Shown here: positions 8,698-16,957 of the stretch, in pieces
Position numbering within the stretch: the stretch's first letter is position 1
How the letters are laid out: each line of letters begins with the position of its first letter
From: Nonomuraea helvata
GTDB lineage: Bacteria; Actinomycetota; Actinomycetes; Streptosporangiales; Streptosporangiaceae
Direction: 5' to 3'
Assembly: GCF_039535785.1 (NCBI RefSeq)
Contig: NZ_BAAAXV010000001.1
Coordinates: 1-64,000, forward strand
DNA: 64,000 bases
Program-made: the position numbers and the translations under genes
Notes under the pieces: model-generated
What the model was told of the DNA's origin: nothing
The model's input: the letters and a program-made list of their open reading frames with translations, nothing else
The model's database searches: none

Positions 8698-9193
8698 GGC
8701 CCTGATTCTCTCCCAGTACGCGGACGACCACCGCGACCAGCGCGTTCTCCGAAAGGTATCCATACTCACGAGAGTCCACCGACTCCTCGGGGTTGTCGCC
8801 GAGGACCACGATGCGGCCCGCAGGGACGGTCTCCTCGTCGACGTGGGCGAGCGCGGGGACGCGGCCGCGCGGCACGGGATCGCCGGGCAGCGCGTGCACC
8901 CGCTTGATGACCAGGTCGGTCACCGGCCCCACATGGAGGGTCGCCATCCCTCCATCGGCGGACGGCACTTCGATGTGGACCGGCCGCTCCTCGGCCGCTC
9001 CTCTCAGCACGACGACATCGCCTCTCCGTACCTTGGAGACGTCTGCGACACGCCGCGTCAGCAGGCGTGTTCCCGGACCGTAGGTCGGCTTCATGCTGTT
9101 GCCGATCACCGTGATGACGAGCAGGCGCCGCACGGCGAGCCCCATCCATGCCGCCGCGGTGACGGTAAGGGCGCAGGCCAGCGCGATGAGCAT
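8675..9193 (-). CDS. Signal peptidase I-like serine protease (S26) of the peptide cassette
   Basis: A 172-residue protein with one N-terminal membrane segment (ALACALTVTAAAWMGLAV). S26 boxes follow: GNSMKPT with nucleophile Ser33, LVIKRVHALPGD with general base Lys97, and VVLGDNPEESVDSREYG. It is short and single-spanning, like minimal type I signal peptidases. It is the last gene of the cassette: TTG 9199 overlaps the exporter's stop, but ATG 9193 after GGGTGGG is the better start. Because the exporter lacks a C39 leader-peptidase domain and the precursor leader ends AEAAGG (an AxA-like site), I infer that this enzyme matures the exported peptide. An ordinary housekeeping signal peptidase would be expected elsewhere, near rplS/rnhB. 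Confidence 0.8.
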   Translation of the reverse strand: MLIALACALTVTAAAWMGLAVRRLLVITVIGNSMKPTYGPGTRLLTRRVADVSKVRRGDVVVLRGAAEERPVHIEVPSADGGMATLHVGPVTDLVIKRVHALPGDPVPRGRVPALAHVDEETVPAGRIVVLGDNPEESVDSREYGYLSENALVAVVVRVLGENQGPARSSPA

Positions 9194-9195
9194 GG

Positions 9196-11049
9196 TCAAC
9201 CCACCCTTTCGCCCGTGTGGTGCTCACTCTGGTAACCGGCCGCCTGCAGGGAGAACATGCGCGCGTAGTCACCGTCGAGAGCCAGTAACTGGGCGTGCGT
9301 GCCCTGCTCGGCAATGACACCGTCATGGAGCACGAAGATCAGGTCTGCGTCCCGTACGGCGCCGAGGCGATGCGAGATCAGGATGCTGGTCCTTCCGCTT
9401 CGGATGTTCCTGAGCCTTGTGTGCAGGTCATGTTCGGTGTCGGCGTCCAGCCCGGAGCTGGGCTCGTCGAGGATCATGACATCGCAGTCCTGGCGCAGGT
9501 AGGCGCGGGCCAGGGCGATGCGCTGCCACTGCCCGCCGGACAGGATGACTCCGACGTCCGAGCCGACTGGGCCGGGCCCGGCGAAGAACATGCGGGTCAA
9601 CAGTGTCCGGTAGCCGCGGGGCAGTGCGCTGATGGCATCATGGATCCCCGCGAGCTCCGCGGCCTCGCGCAGGCGGACCTCGTCGTCCAGGGCGGACAGC
9701 TCGCCCACAGCGATGTTGTCGGCGGCGCTGAAGTCGTACGCCATGAAGTCCTGGAAGACGGCACCCATCCGATCGCGAAGCTCCTCGTGCGGGAGTCGGC
9801 GGATGTCGGTTCCGTCCCAGAGGATGGCGCCTCGGGTCGGCTCGTAGAAGCGGCACAACAGCTTCACCAGCGTGCTCTTGCCGGCACCGTTGGCCCCGAT
9901 GAGCGCGATCGTGGCGCCCGCTGGGATGAACAGGTCGACCCCGCGCAGCACCCAATCGTGGTCGTCGCTGTAGCGGAACCACACGTCGCGCAGCCGGATG
10001 CCGTCGCGGAGCGCGGGCACCGGGCGGACGGCCGAAGCCGGGACAGCCGGAGGGGTCGCGCGCAGGACGGCCTCGTAGTGCTCGAACATGAGGGCCTGCT
10101 GGTACGCCACAGTGGTTGAGACGATCAGGTCGGTGAGACCGGACTGGGTACCGGCCACTGCGGCGATGAACACCGACACGTCCCCGATCGTGAGCTGACC
10201 GCGGCCGGCCGCCACGACCATCCACAGCAGGCCTGCGCTGGAGGCAAGGATCGACAGGAGGACCAGCACGGTCTGCGTTCCCAGCTCACGCCGGTCGAGC
10301 CGGCGCTTGGCCGCGTTCGCGGCCCGCCGTTCGGCGATCATCCGGCCGCGCAGGAACGGGCCGAGCCGGAACAGGCGGATCTCCTTGGCCGCCTGCGCGT
10401 CGGTGAGCAGGTTCGCGTAGAACAGTTCCCGTCGCTGGGCCGGGCCGATGTCCATGAACATCTTGTGCCGGCGCCGTGACACGCGGAATTCGGCGACGAA
10501 CCCCGGGACCGCCGCAATGACGACTATACCGGTCACCATCGGGCTGATCAGGGCCAGAGAACCGATGAAACCGACGAGCGACAGCGTCCCCCGGAGGATG
10601 CCGAAAGCCCCCTCGAGAAACCCCCCGGGCGCGAACACGCTTTGCTGCGCGAGCCGGAGCCGGTCCAGGAAGGCCGGATCTTCCAGGCGCTCCAGCCCGA
10701 CGAAGCGCTCGATCGCCTTGAACAGGCCGTCCTGAGCGGTCAAGGCCGCTCGGCGGTCTATCTCCGCGACCAGGTACCTGCGGATCAGCGGAGCGACCCC
10801 GCGTACCAGCCCCAGCAACGACAGAACCGCCACCGGCCACAACACGTCCGCGAACCGTACCCGCCCGATCAGGCCGTCGATGACCGCCTTGGTGAGCCAG
10901 GCGGCCGCCACCCCTTGCGTCCCGATCAGGATCTCGAGCAGGAGATAGCCCCAGATGGCCGGCATGGCCGCCCGCCCGCAGAGCCCGACCAGCCTTCCAC
11001 CGTGCCGGACGGCGCTGAGGGCGGGACCCGCCGTAGCCCATCGCATCAC
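9196..11049 (-). CDS. ABC exporter, fused membrane and ATPase domains
   Basis: A 617-residue half-transporter. The membrane domain (about 20-310) has six predicted spans, for example GVAAAWLTKAVIDGLIG and GFIGSLALISPMVTGIVVIAAV. The ATPase domain has Walker A GANGAGKST, Q loop GAVFQDFMAYDF, signature LSGGQWQRIALARA, Walker B DVMILDEPSSGLD and switch ISHRLGAV. There is no N-terminal C39 protease domain, so it is not a self-cleaving peptidase exporter. The GTG start overlaps the tgA stop of the thiol oxidoreductase gene (GTGA), and its end overlaps the protease gene. This tight coupling suggests it moves the cysteine-rich peptide of this cassette out of the cell. Confidence 0.85.
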   Translation of the reverse strand: MMRWATAGPALSAVRHGGRLVGLCGRAAMPAIWGYLLLEILIGTQGVAAAWLTKAVIDGLIGRVRFADVLWPVAVLSLLGLVRGVAPLIRRYLVAEIDRRAALTAQDGLFKAIERFVGLERLEDPAFLDRLRLAQQSVFAPGGFLEGAFGILRGTLSLVGFIGSLALISPMVTGIVVIAAVPGFVAEFRVSRRRHKMFMDIGPAQRRELFYANLLTDAQAAKEIRLFRLGPFLRGRMIAERRAANAAKRRLDRRELGTQTVLVLLSILASSAGLLWMVVAAGRGQLTIGDVSVFIAAVAGTQSGLTDLIVSTTVAYQQALMFEHYEAVLRATPPAVPASAVRPVPALRDGIRLRDVWFRYSDDHDWVLRGVDLFIPAGATIALIGANGAGKSTLVKLLCRFYEPTRGAILWDGTDIRRLPHEELRDRMGAVFQDFMAYDFSAADNIAVGELSALDDEVRLREAAELAGIHDAISALPRGYRTLLTRMFFAGPGPVGSDVGVILSGGQWQRIALARAYLRQDCDVMILDEPSSGLDADTEHDLHTRLRNIRSGRTSILISHRLGAVRDADLIFVLHDGVIAEQGTHAQLLALDGDYARMFSLQAAGYQSEHHTGERVG

Positions 11050-11615
11050 GTTCCGGCCCTTCCGAGGGAGGCGGGAACATGCGCACGCGCCACCTCGCCG
11101 ACATCGTTGCTCACCGCCCGCACCCGCGCTTGGTCGCCGATCACGCAGAACGAGGGAAAGGCCGAGACCTTGAAGGCGCTGCCGACCGGACCGTCGTAAC
11201 CTTCCACCACCACGTGAGCGGCCCGTGCCAGCGGCTCCACGTAGGACGTCGGATCCTCCGGTCCTCTCGCCACCACGGCCAACGCCAGCTGTCCCTGGTC
11301 GCGAAGCTCACGTGCCTGCTCGACGAACGCGGGGATCGTCTCCCGGCAGGCCCCACAGCCGGTACTGAAGAATCCGATCAGTGCTCCAGCCGTCAGCTCA
11401 TCTCGCGTCACCTGCCGACCGTCAACCGTCTGTGCCGTGAAATCACCGACCGTCTCACCGACCGCCAGGAAACCGTCCCGCGCGATCCCGTTATTACGTA
11501 CCCGAGCCACCAGGGTCGCAAGATCCCTCACCCGCTTCGCCAGGGCCAGCACCAGCACCAGGTTGAGCAAGCACAAAATCCCGACGAGTACGACACTCAC
11601 GACGAGCAGCGTCAC
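11046..11615 (-). CDS. Membrane-anchored TlpA/MauD-type thiol-disulfide oxidoreductase
   Basis: A 189-residue protein with an N-terminal membrane helix (LLVVSVVLVGILCLLNLVLV, about 2-27) and an extracytoplasmic thioredoxin-like domain. GDFTAQTVDGRQVT is typical of AhpC/TSA-Redoxin folds. The active site STGCGAC has Cys87 and Cys90, and SAFPSF supplies the cis-Pro. GTG 11615 is preferred over GTG 11630 because AAGGGGG sits 5 bases upstream. Such proteins reduce or isomerise disulfides outside the membrane. Between a six-cysteine peptide gene and its exporter, the obvious role is pairing that peptide's cysteines (inference). Confidence 0.8.
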   Translation of the reverse strand: MTLLVVSVVLVGILCLLNLVLVLALAKRVRDLATLVARVRNNGIARDGFLAVGETVGDFTAQTVDGRQVTRDELTAGALIGFFSTGCGACRETIPAFVEQARELRDQGQLALAVVARGPEDPTSYVEPLARAAHVVVEGYDGPVGSAFKVSAFPSFCVIGDQARVRAVSNDVGEVARAHVPASLGRAGT

Positions 11616-11711
11616 GCCATCCCCCTTCACCGCTGTTTGCCGAACGCTGTTCGATGCCGACGACGGCCGATCTGGTGCCTGAACCGCGCAAGCACGAGAA
11701 GGCCGTCTTTG

Positions 11712-11756
11712 GGGAGCGCTTGAGGCCGCTGGACTCCAGACGGCTCAAGCGCTCCC
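11712..11756 (-). terminator. Strong hairpin between precursor and processing genes
   Basis: GGGAGCGCTTGAG (11712-11724) pairs perfectly with CTCAAGCGCTCCC (11744-11756), and CCG/CGG can extend the stem past one bulged G. It begins 6 bases after the precursor stop. No T-run follows. A partial terminator here would give more precursor mRNA than export mRNA, a common arrangement for ribosomal peptide precursors. Confidence 0.6.
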
Positions 11757-11762
11757 ACGATG

Positions 11763-11957
11763 TCATCTCGGGCAGCGCCAGCAGTAGGTGCCGTGTACGG
11801 GGTCATAACCCTGAGTCCCGGTGATGATGCACTTGCCGGTCGAGGGATAACATGTCACGCAGTAGGAGGTCTGGCAGCCGCCCGCCGCCTCGGCCTTCTC
11901 CTGCGGCACGAACGCGCTGATCAAGCGATCACCCAGCCGAGTGATGAGTTTGGTCAC
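11763..11957 (-). CDS. Six-cysteine leader-core peptide, candidate secreted ribosomal peptide precursor
   Basis: A 64-residue ORF from GTG 11957, with AAGGGA ten bases upstream. Residues 1-27 look like a leader: an amphipathic helix (MTKLITRLGDRLISAF) followed by VPQEKAEAAGG. Residues 28-64 look like a core, with Cys at 28, 33, 36, 43, 59 and 62 (spacing C-x4-C-x2-C-x6-C-x15-C-x2-C), rich in Gly, Thr and Tyr, ending CWRCPR. No lanthionine synthetase, radical SAM or cyclodehydratase is nearby, so disulfides are the likely modification. A zinc-binding protein with two CxxC pairs is an alternative, but it does not explain the adjoining thiol oxidoreductase, exporter and signal-peptidase-like gene. 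I do not recognise a named family. Confidence 0.7.
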   Translation of the reverse strand: MTKLITRLGDRLISAFVPQEKAEAAGGCQTSYCVTCYPSTGKCIITGTQGYDPVHGTYCWRCPR

Positions 11958-12398
11958 GAGTGCACATTCCCTTCGAATCCCGGGCACGCCATGAGCCCGT
12001 CCGTCTGATCTCCGCTGAACGCGCAAGAGGCACTCAGCCGCAGCGGGACATGACACGTGCCATGAAAACAAGAATTTCCAGGCTCGCATCGGCCGATATG
12101 CGTACCGTCACGATAAGTTGACTTCTCCAGACGATGCCGGATACGGCTCGGCCGGGTCAAACGTTTGCACGCTGACGCAATATCGCAGTTCACTACCCTG
12201 CTCCCGGGTTCTCCACGCTCCCCTGTCTGCGACGCGCCGGTCGCTCGCCGGCTGTCCCTCCCGTGACGGGTCGATCGCGCCTGTGACCTGGGCGTAGAGG
12301 CCAGATCTGACATACCCCGACGAAGAGTCAAACCATTCTGCCCGAACGGTAGTCGAAGGGTGAGGAGGTCCGCTCGGACGAGACATAGGGGGCAGGAA
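11958..12398. promoter_or_regulatory. Divergent intergenic region between peptide precursor and regulator
   Basis: A 440-base gap with relatively low GC and no convincing gene. It must hold the promoters of the precursor operon and of the regulator gene. CGCAT (12085-12089) and ATGCG (12098-12102) flank CGGCCGAT, an imperfect dyad that could be the regulator's site. I cannot fix -10/-35 boxes with confidence. Confidence 0.4.
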
Positions 12399-13379
12399 GT
12401 GTTGCGCATACACTTCACCGATCAGGATTTACGGCGGATTACTTTGGCCGAGGACACGGACCCGCTGTGGGACGTGCTGTTGAGCTTGCATGTGCTTCAG
12501 GAAGGGCGGGATCTGGTTTATGGGGAATGGTGGCGACGGACGCGACAGGTGAAAGTCAGCGATATTCGCCTGTTGCTGTCATTGACGCCGCCCCGCGGAT
12601 ATTCGCCGGACTTCCTCACCCCGGGGCGCGGGGGCGCCGCGTTGGAGGAGCAACTGGACGGGCTGCTGTCCACCCCGACACCACGCTTCCGCGAGGAGCT
12701 GAGCTATTTCAGTGACAAGCAGCCGAACGCATCGTCGATCAGGGCTCTGCTGGACGGTGGCGCTCCGATGCTCGACCGCTTGGGCAACGCCATCACCAGG
12801 TATCACCGTGCCGGGATAGCCCCGTACAAACGCATGCTGCGACCGCACCTCCAGGCCGACCGCGACCGGCGGTTGCACGGGCTCGCCGACGGCGGCGTCG
12901 ATCGCCTGCTGAGCGATCTCCATCCTGACGTGGTGTGGGATCCACCGGTCCTGCGCGTGCTCGACTACGTCGAACACGACGTGCACCTTGAGGGGCGCGG
13001 AATCGTGCTCCTGCCGTCGGCGTTCTGCCGCCGCCATCCGATCACGCTGCGGGACACCGATCTGCCGCCTGTGCTCGTCCTCCCCGTACAGCCTCCTGTC
13101 GGCTGGCTGCCTCGCGTCCGGGCGGACGGCACGATGGAACACGAACCGGTCGTGGCCCTGCTCGGGCGGACGCGCGCGTACGTCCTGGAGGAGGCCGCGC
13201 GGCCCATGACCACGACAGAGCTGGCCCGGCGCCTCGGCATCTCGCTGGCCATGGCGAGCCGGCACACGACCGTGTTACGCAACGCCGGCCTGGTCGCCTC
13301 CAGGCGTGAGGGCAACACCATCTTCCATCACATCACCGCTCTGGGCAGGGGCTTGCTCAACGGCCGGCCGTTCACCTGA
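12399..13379 (+). CDS. Winged-helix (ArsR-type) regulator with DUF5937-like N-terminus
   Basis: A 326-residue protein from GTG 12399 (GGGGGCAGGAA upstream). The C-terminal 80 residues form an ArsR-like winged helix: LGRTRAYVLEEAARPMTTTE, then LARRLGISLAMASRHTTVLR and the wing GLVASRREGNTIFHHIT. The N-terminal 230 residues (RIHFTDQDLRRITLAED, DPLWDVLLSLHVLQ) match the actinobacterial proteins annotated as DUF5937 with wHTH. No metal-binding cysteines are evident. It is divergent from the peptide precursor gene and is the natural candidate to control that operon (inference). Confidence 0.75.
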   Translation: MLRIHFTDQDLRRITLAEDTDPLWDVLLSLHVLQEGRDLVYGEWWRRTRQVKVSDIRLLLSLTPPRGYSPDFLTPGRGGAALEEQLDGLLSTPTPRFREELSYFSDKQPNASSIRALLDGGAPMLDRLGNAITRYHRAGIAPYKRMLRPHLQADRDRRLHGLADGGVDRLLSDLHPDVVWDPPVLRVLDYVEHDVHLEGRGIVLLPSAFCRRHPITLRDTDLPPVLVLPVQPPVGWLPRVRADGTMEHEPVVALLGRTRAYVLEEAARPMTTTELARRLGISLAMASRHTTVLRNAGLVASRREGNTIFHHITALGRGLLNGRPFT

Positions 13380-13577
13380 CCCGCCGCTCTCGGAGATCAA
13401 CGGCGAGCACCTCGGCGTCGTCATCGGCGTGCACGGGACCGATCCGGCACGGTTCTGACGCCTGCCGGGGAGCCCGGGACCGGGCGCCGATACGATGCCA
13501 ACGCCCTCCTCACCGGGGTTGGGGCCTGCTCACCGGACCGCCTCGAAGCCCGGGGCAGTTCAACAGGACGGAACAGC

Positions 13578-14738
13578 GTGGATATCGGCACACAGGCAGA
13601 AATCAGTCCGACGCCGGCGTCTGGCAGCGCCCGGCCCAGAAAGCTGCTCCTGCGCGCGCTCGCGGGAGAGCGCACCGAGCGGCCGCCGATCTGGCTGATG
13701 CGGCAGGCCGGACGCTACCTGCCCGAGTACCACCGGGTCCGCGAGGCGGCCGGCGGCATGGTCGGGCTCTGCAACTCGCCCGAGCACGCTGTCGAGGTCA
13801 CCCTGCAGCCGATCCGCCGTTTCCCGCTCGATGCCGCCATTGTCTTCGCGGACCTTCCGCAGGTTGCCGCCGCGCTCGGCCAGACCTTGGACTACCGCGC
13901 CGGCGAGGGGCCGGTACTGACGCCTCCCGTCCGCTCGACAGCGGACATAGCCGACTTCCTGCGCGTTTCCCGTCTCCATGAGGAACTGGCCCCGGTCTAC
14001 GAGACGGTCAGGCAGCTTGCCCGTGCCCTGCCTCCCGAGGTGACACTGATCGGGTATGCCGGCGCGCCGTGGACCATCGCCACCTACATGGTCGAAGGAC
14101 GCGGCGGCGGCCCGTCGGAGCACGCCGTCGTCAAGCAGTGGGCCCTGAGCGACCCGGAGGGGTTCCAGCCCCTGATCGACGTGCTCACGACTGCTGTCAT
14201 CCAGTTCCTGGGCCGCCAGATCGAGGCGGGCGCGGAAGCGGTCCAGTTGTTCGACACCTGGGCCGGGATCCTCCCCGACGCCCTCTTCGAACGCTGGTGC
14301 GTCAAGCCGGTCGCCGCCATCATCGCAGCGCTGAAGGACAAGTACCCGGGCGTTCCCGTCATCGCCTTTCCCCGGGGCGCCGGGCTCGCCTACGACGGCT
14401 TCGCCGAGGCGACCGGCGCGGACTGCGTCAGCCTGGACGCCACGGTCCCCCTTGACTGGGCCGCGCAGAATCTACAGCGCGGCCTCGGCCGCTGCGTGCA
14501 GGGCAACCTCGACCCCCAGCTCCTGGCCGCCGGCGGCCCGGCACTCAACGCCGAGACAGACCGCATCCTGCGTGCCCTGAGCGGGGGGCCGTTCGTGTTC
14601 AACCTGGGACACGGCATCATCAAGACCACGCCCCCGGAGAATGTCGCCGCCCTTGTCGAGCAGGTGCGCTCCTGGACCACGCCCGTCCCGCCGCACCCGC
14701 TGGGCAATCACACGGGGTACCGGCCGCCCAGCGAGTAG
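13578..14738 (+). CDS. hemE: Uroporphyrinogen decarboxylase, proteobacterial-looking copy
   Basis: HemE converts uroporphyrinogen III to coproporphyrinogen III in the cytoplasm. The 386-residue frame has MRQAGRYLPEYHRVRE (Arg42, Arg46), VFADLPQVAAALGQTLDY with the catalytic-type Asp92, GYAGAPWTIATYMVEGRG, LFDTWAG, QGNLDPQLLAAGG and FVFNLGHGIIKTTPPENV. As I recall the families, actinobacterial HemE proteins typically have AGRSLPEY and FSDIVVPLKAVG, whereas wordings like AGRYLPEYHR and APWTIATYMVEG are typical of alphaproteobacteria. It stands alone, without other heme genes. It starts at GTG 13578 with AGGACGGAA upstream and may be a second, acquired copy. It lies 200 bases after the peptide-cluster regulator; a link is possible but unproven. 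Confidence 0.85.
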   Translation: MDIGTQAEISPTPASGSARPRKLLLRALAGERTERPPIWLMRQAGRYLPEYHRVREAAGGMVGLCNSPEHAVEVTLQPIRRFPLDAAIVFADLPQVAAALGQTLDYRAGEGPVLTPPVRSTADIADFLRVSRLHEELAPVYETVRQLARALPPEVTLIGYAGAPWTIATYMVEGRGGGPSEHAVVKQWALSDPEGFQPLIDVLTTAVIQFLGRQIEAGAEAVQLFDTWAGILPDALFERWCVKPVAAIIAALKDKYPGVPVIAFPRGAGLAYDGFAEATGADCVSLDATVPLDWAAQNLQRGLGRCVQGNLDPQLLAAGGPALNAETDRILRALSGGPFVFNLGHGIIKTTPPENVAALVEQVRSWTTPVPPHPLGNHTGYRPPSE

Positions 14739-14940
14739 CCCTCTTCGCGGAACTGGCGACAACCCCCTTCGGCGCAACCGCCGGTGCCGGCAATCCCGGC
14801 CATCTCGTGCGAGGCGCCAGGTGCACCCAGGCCGCGTCAGCGCGGCCAGAATGCGCAGGTACCCGGCCGTCTTGGCGCGCTCACGACCGTTGGCCGGCTC
14901 GGGCGGGGAGAGTTCCGGAGGGCGGTGGAGCAGGGACCGC

Positions 14941-15393
14941 CGTGCCCGGGCGACCGATGCCGCCACCACCCCAGCCGCCCGGCTCGTGCTCATGCTCGCC
15001 GCCGTTCACGCCGCCCGCACCGGCGCCATCCGCTCCCTGCTCCTCGATGACGTCGACCTCGGCAACCGACGGCTCACCATCGCCGGCCGCACCCGCCCCG
15101 TCGACGAGTTCACCCATCACATCCTGCTCAATGGCTCGATTACCGGCGCACCCGCTGGCCGAACACAGCCAATCCTCACCTGTTGATCAATCAGCTGAGT
15201 GCCCTCGACACCGGTCCGGTCCCAAGATCTACTTCGCCAAGAAGCTCCGCGGTCAGGCTGCGACGCTCGAACGCCTTCGCGTTGATCGGCAGCTTGAAGA
15301 AACCCTCGCACACACCCGGACCCGCTCCCCCTCGCCGCTGTGTTCGGCCTCGACCCGGCAGTCAGAGAGATTTGGAACGATATCCGGCGTTAA
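14941..15393 (+). pseudogene. Tyrosine recombinase/integrase remnant with at least three frameshifts
   Basis: Family-like sequence is spread over different frames: LMLAAVHAARTGAIRSLLLD and DLGNRRLTIAGRTRP, then WLDYRRTRWPNTANPHLLIN after a shift near 15130. LRGQAATLERLRVDRQLEE follows a second shift near 15225, and HPDPLPLAAVFGLDPAVRE up to TAA 15391 follows a third near 15308. These pieces in order match actinobacterial site-specific recombinase C-terminal regions. The 5' part is missing. It is a decayed mobile-element gene next to hemE. Confidence 0.65.
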
Positions 15394-15499
15394 CGGGGTT
15401 CCTGCTGGTCAGTGAGGCCTACCACCTCCCGCTTACAGGGAGGCTCGCGCCGGAACCGCGGATCCTACAGTGTCAAAATGGTTGGTTCCAAGAGGTGGA

Positions 15500-16957
15500 T
15501 CAAGAGGTCACGCCGTCGCGGAAGCGATCTTCGCAGCGGGGCTTGTCCCGGAAGAACAGAGCGACGAGGAGACCCGCTGCCAAGCTGGCCACCGCGCCGA
15601 CGAGCACCGCGAGATGCATGCCGTCGAGGATCGCCGCGATGTCGCCGGCCTTGGTGCCCGCCAGGGCGACCGCAGCGAGCACCGGGATGCCCAGGGTCAG
15701 CGCGATCTGCTGGCTCATCGTACTCAGGCCCGTGGCCAGGCCCTGCTCCTGGTTCGGCAGACCGGACGTCGCGATGACCGTGTAGGAGACCAGCCCCATG
15801 GCGTGGCCGAAGAACGCCACCGAGACACCGGCGAGCACGATGTAGAGCCCCGTGTCGCTGCGGCCAACCGTCAGCAGGCTGAGCAGTCCAAGGCCCTGGA
15901 TGCCCAGAGCGGTGACCAAGGATGCCTTGCTGCCGAGCTTGCCGATGATCTTGGGTGCCACCAGTCCTCCGATGATCGCCGCGACGCTGGCGCCGCCGAA
16001 CGCGAGGCCCGAGGCGGCGGCCTCGTAGCCCAGCACGTCCTGGAGATAGAGCGTCATCTGGAAGACCACCGCGCTTGTCATACCGATGACGAACAGGCCG
16101 GCGAAGTTGCCCCAGCGTACGCTGGGGCGCTTGAGGATGTGCACGGGCGCCAGCGGGTTGGGGCTGCGCAGCTCGACGAACCAGAACGTCACCAGCAAAA
16201 CGACCGCGACCGCCAGCGTGGCCAGCACCACGGGGGAGCCCCAGCCGTCGCGTTCCGCCGCGGTGATGGCGTAGACGAAGCTCAGCAGCCCCCCGGTGAC
16301 GGTGACTGCGCCGGGTACGTCGAGGCGGCTGCGCGCCCGGTCACCGGCCTCGACGAGCACCCGCGGCGCGGCAGCAAGGATGATGACAATGACCGGCAGG
16401 TTGATCAGGAAGGCCCAGCGCCAGCTGAGCAGCCCCGTCAGCACTCCCCCCAGCACCGAACCGAGCGCGAACCCGCCCGTCAGCAGGGTTCCGTTGAGTC
16501 CCAGGGCACGTTGGCGCAGTGGCCCCTCCGGGAAGGACGTCGTCAGCAGGGACATGGCGGCAGGCGTCGCCATAGCGGTGGCCAGGCCCTGGCCCGCCCG
16601 ACCGGCCAGCAGCATGCCCGGCGTCTGCGCGAGGCCGCCGACGAGCGAGGCCACGCCCAGGAGTGCCAGGCCGAGCAGCAAGAGCCTGCGTCGGCCGAAG
16701 AGATCCGCGACCCGCCCGAACAGGAGCGTCAAGCCGGCCGCAGGCAGCATGAATCCGGTGACGATCCACTGGAGGTCGCCGACCTGGAATCCCAGGTCGG
16801 TACCAATAGTTGGCACGGCGATGTTCAGCACCGAGAAGTCGACCGCGAGCATGAACTGCGCGCCCAGCAGCAGCGTCAGGATCAGTCGCTGCCGGGACGT
16901 CATCCGCTGTCGCGCAGGCGCGTCCCTCACTTCGGTGGGTGCATCGAGCTCGGTCAT
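15500..16957 (-). CDS. MFS drug exporter, DHA2 (14-TM) family
   Basis: A 485-residue proton-driven exporter. It has the motif-A loop LFGRVADLFGRRRLLLLG and motif C (GSVLGGVLTGLLSWRWAFLI). The first helix, LTLLLGAQFMLAVDFSVLNI, carries the conserved Asp of the family, and about 14 hydrophobic spans follow. ATG 16957 is preferred to ATG 16963 because AAAGG then sits at a normal distance. The substrate is unknown, but relatives export antibiotics and dyes. It is flanked by gene remnants on both sides and has no regulator beside it. Confidence 0.85.
   Translation of the reverse strand: MTELDAPTEVRDAPARQRMTSRQRLILTLLLGAQFMLAVDFSVLNIAVPTIGTDLGFQVGDLQWIVTGFMLPAAGLTLLFGRVADLFGRRRLLLLGLALLGVASLVGGLAQTPGMLLAGRAGQGLATAMATPAAMSLLTTSFPEGPLRQRALGLNGTLLTGGFALGSVLGGVLTGLLSWRWAFLINLPVIVIILAAAPRVLVEAGDRARSRLDVPGAVTVTGGLLSFVYAITAAERDGWGSPVVLATLAVAVVLLVTFWFVELRSPNPLAPVHILKRPSVRWGNFAGLFVIGMTSAVVFQMTLYLQDVLGYEAAASGLAFGGASVAAIIGGLVAPKIIGKLGSKASLVTALGIQGLGLLSLLTVGRSDTGLYIVLAGVSVAFFGHAMGLVSYTVIATSGLPNQEQGLATGLSTMSQQIALTLGIPVLAAVALAGTKAGDIAAILDGMHLAVLVGAVASLAAGLLVALFFRDKPRCEDRFRDGVTS

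Noticed and set aside
11763..11957. Zinc-ribbon regulator explanation for the CxxC pairs
   Set aside because: Possible but less likely: no DNA-binding features. The neighbours are a thiol oxidoreductase, an exporter and a signal-peptidase-like protease.
11763..12089. Longer, 108-codon version of the six-cysteine peptide
   Set aside because: The upstream 44 codons look random, while GTG 11957 has a ribosome site and gives a coherent leader. The longer version is not supported.
12108..12413. Minus-strand ORF in the gap between peptide precursor and regulator
   Set aside because: Mixed composition without hydrophobic or domain pattern, and it overlaps the regulator's promoter and start; most likely chance.
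8671..13379. Lanthipeptide, lasso or sactipeptide cluster
   Set aside because: No LanB/C/M, lasso B/C proteins, YcaO or radical SAM enzyme is present in the neighbourhood.
13385..13459. Short frame (LSEINGEHLGVVIGVHGTDP) after the regulator
   Set aside because: It looks protein-like and may be the tail of a lost gene, but 25 codons are too few to name a family.
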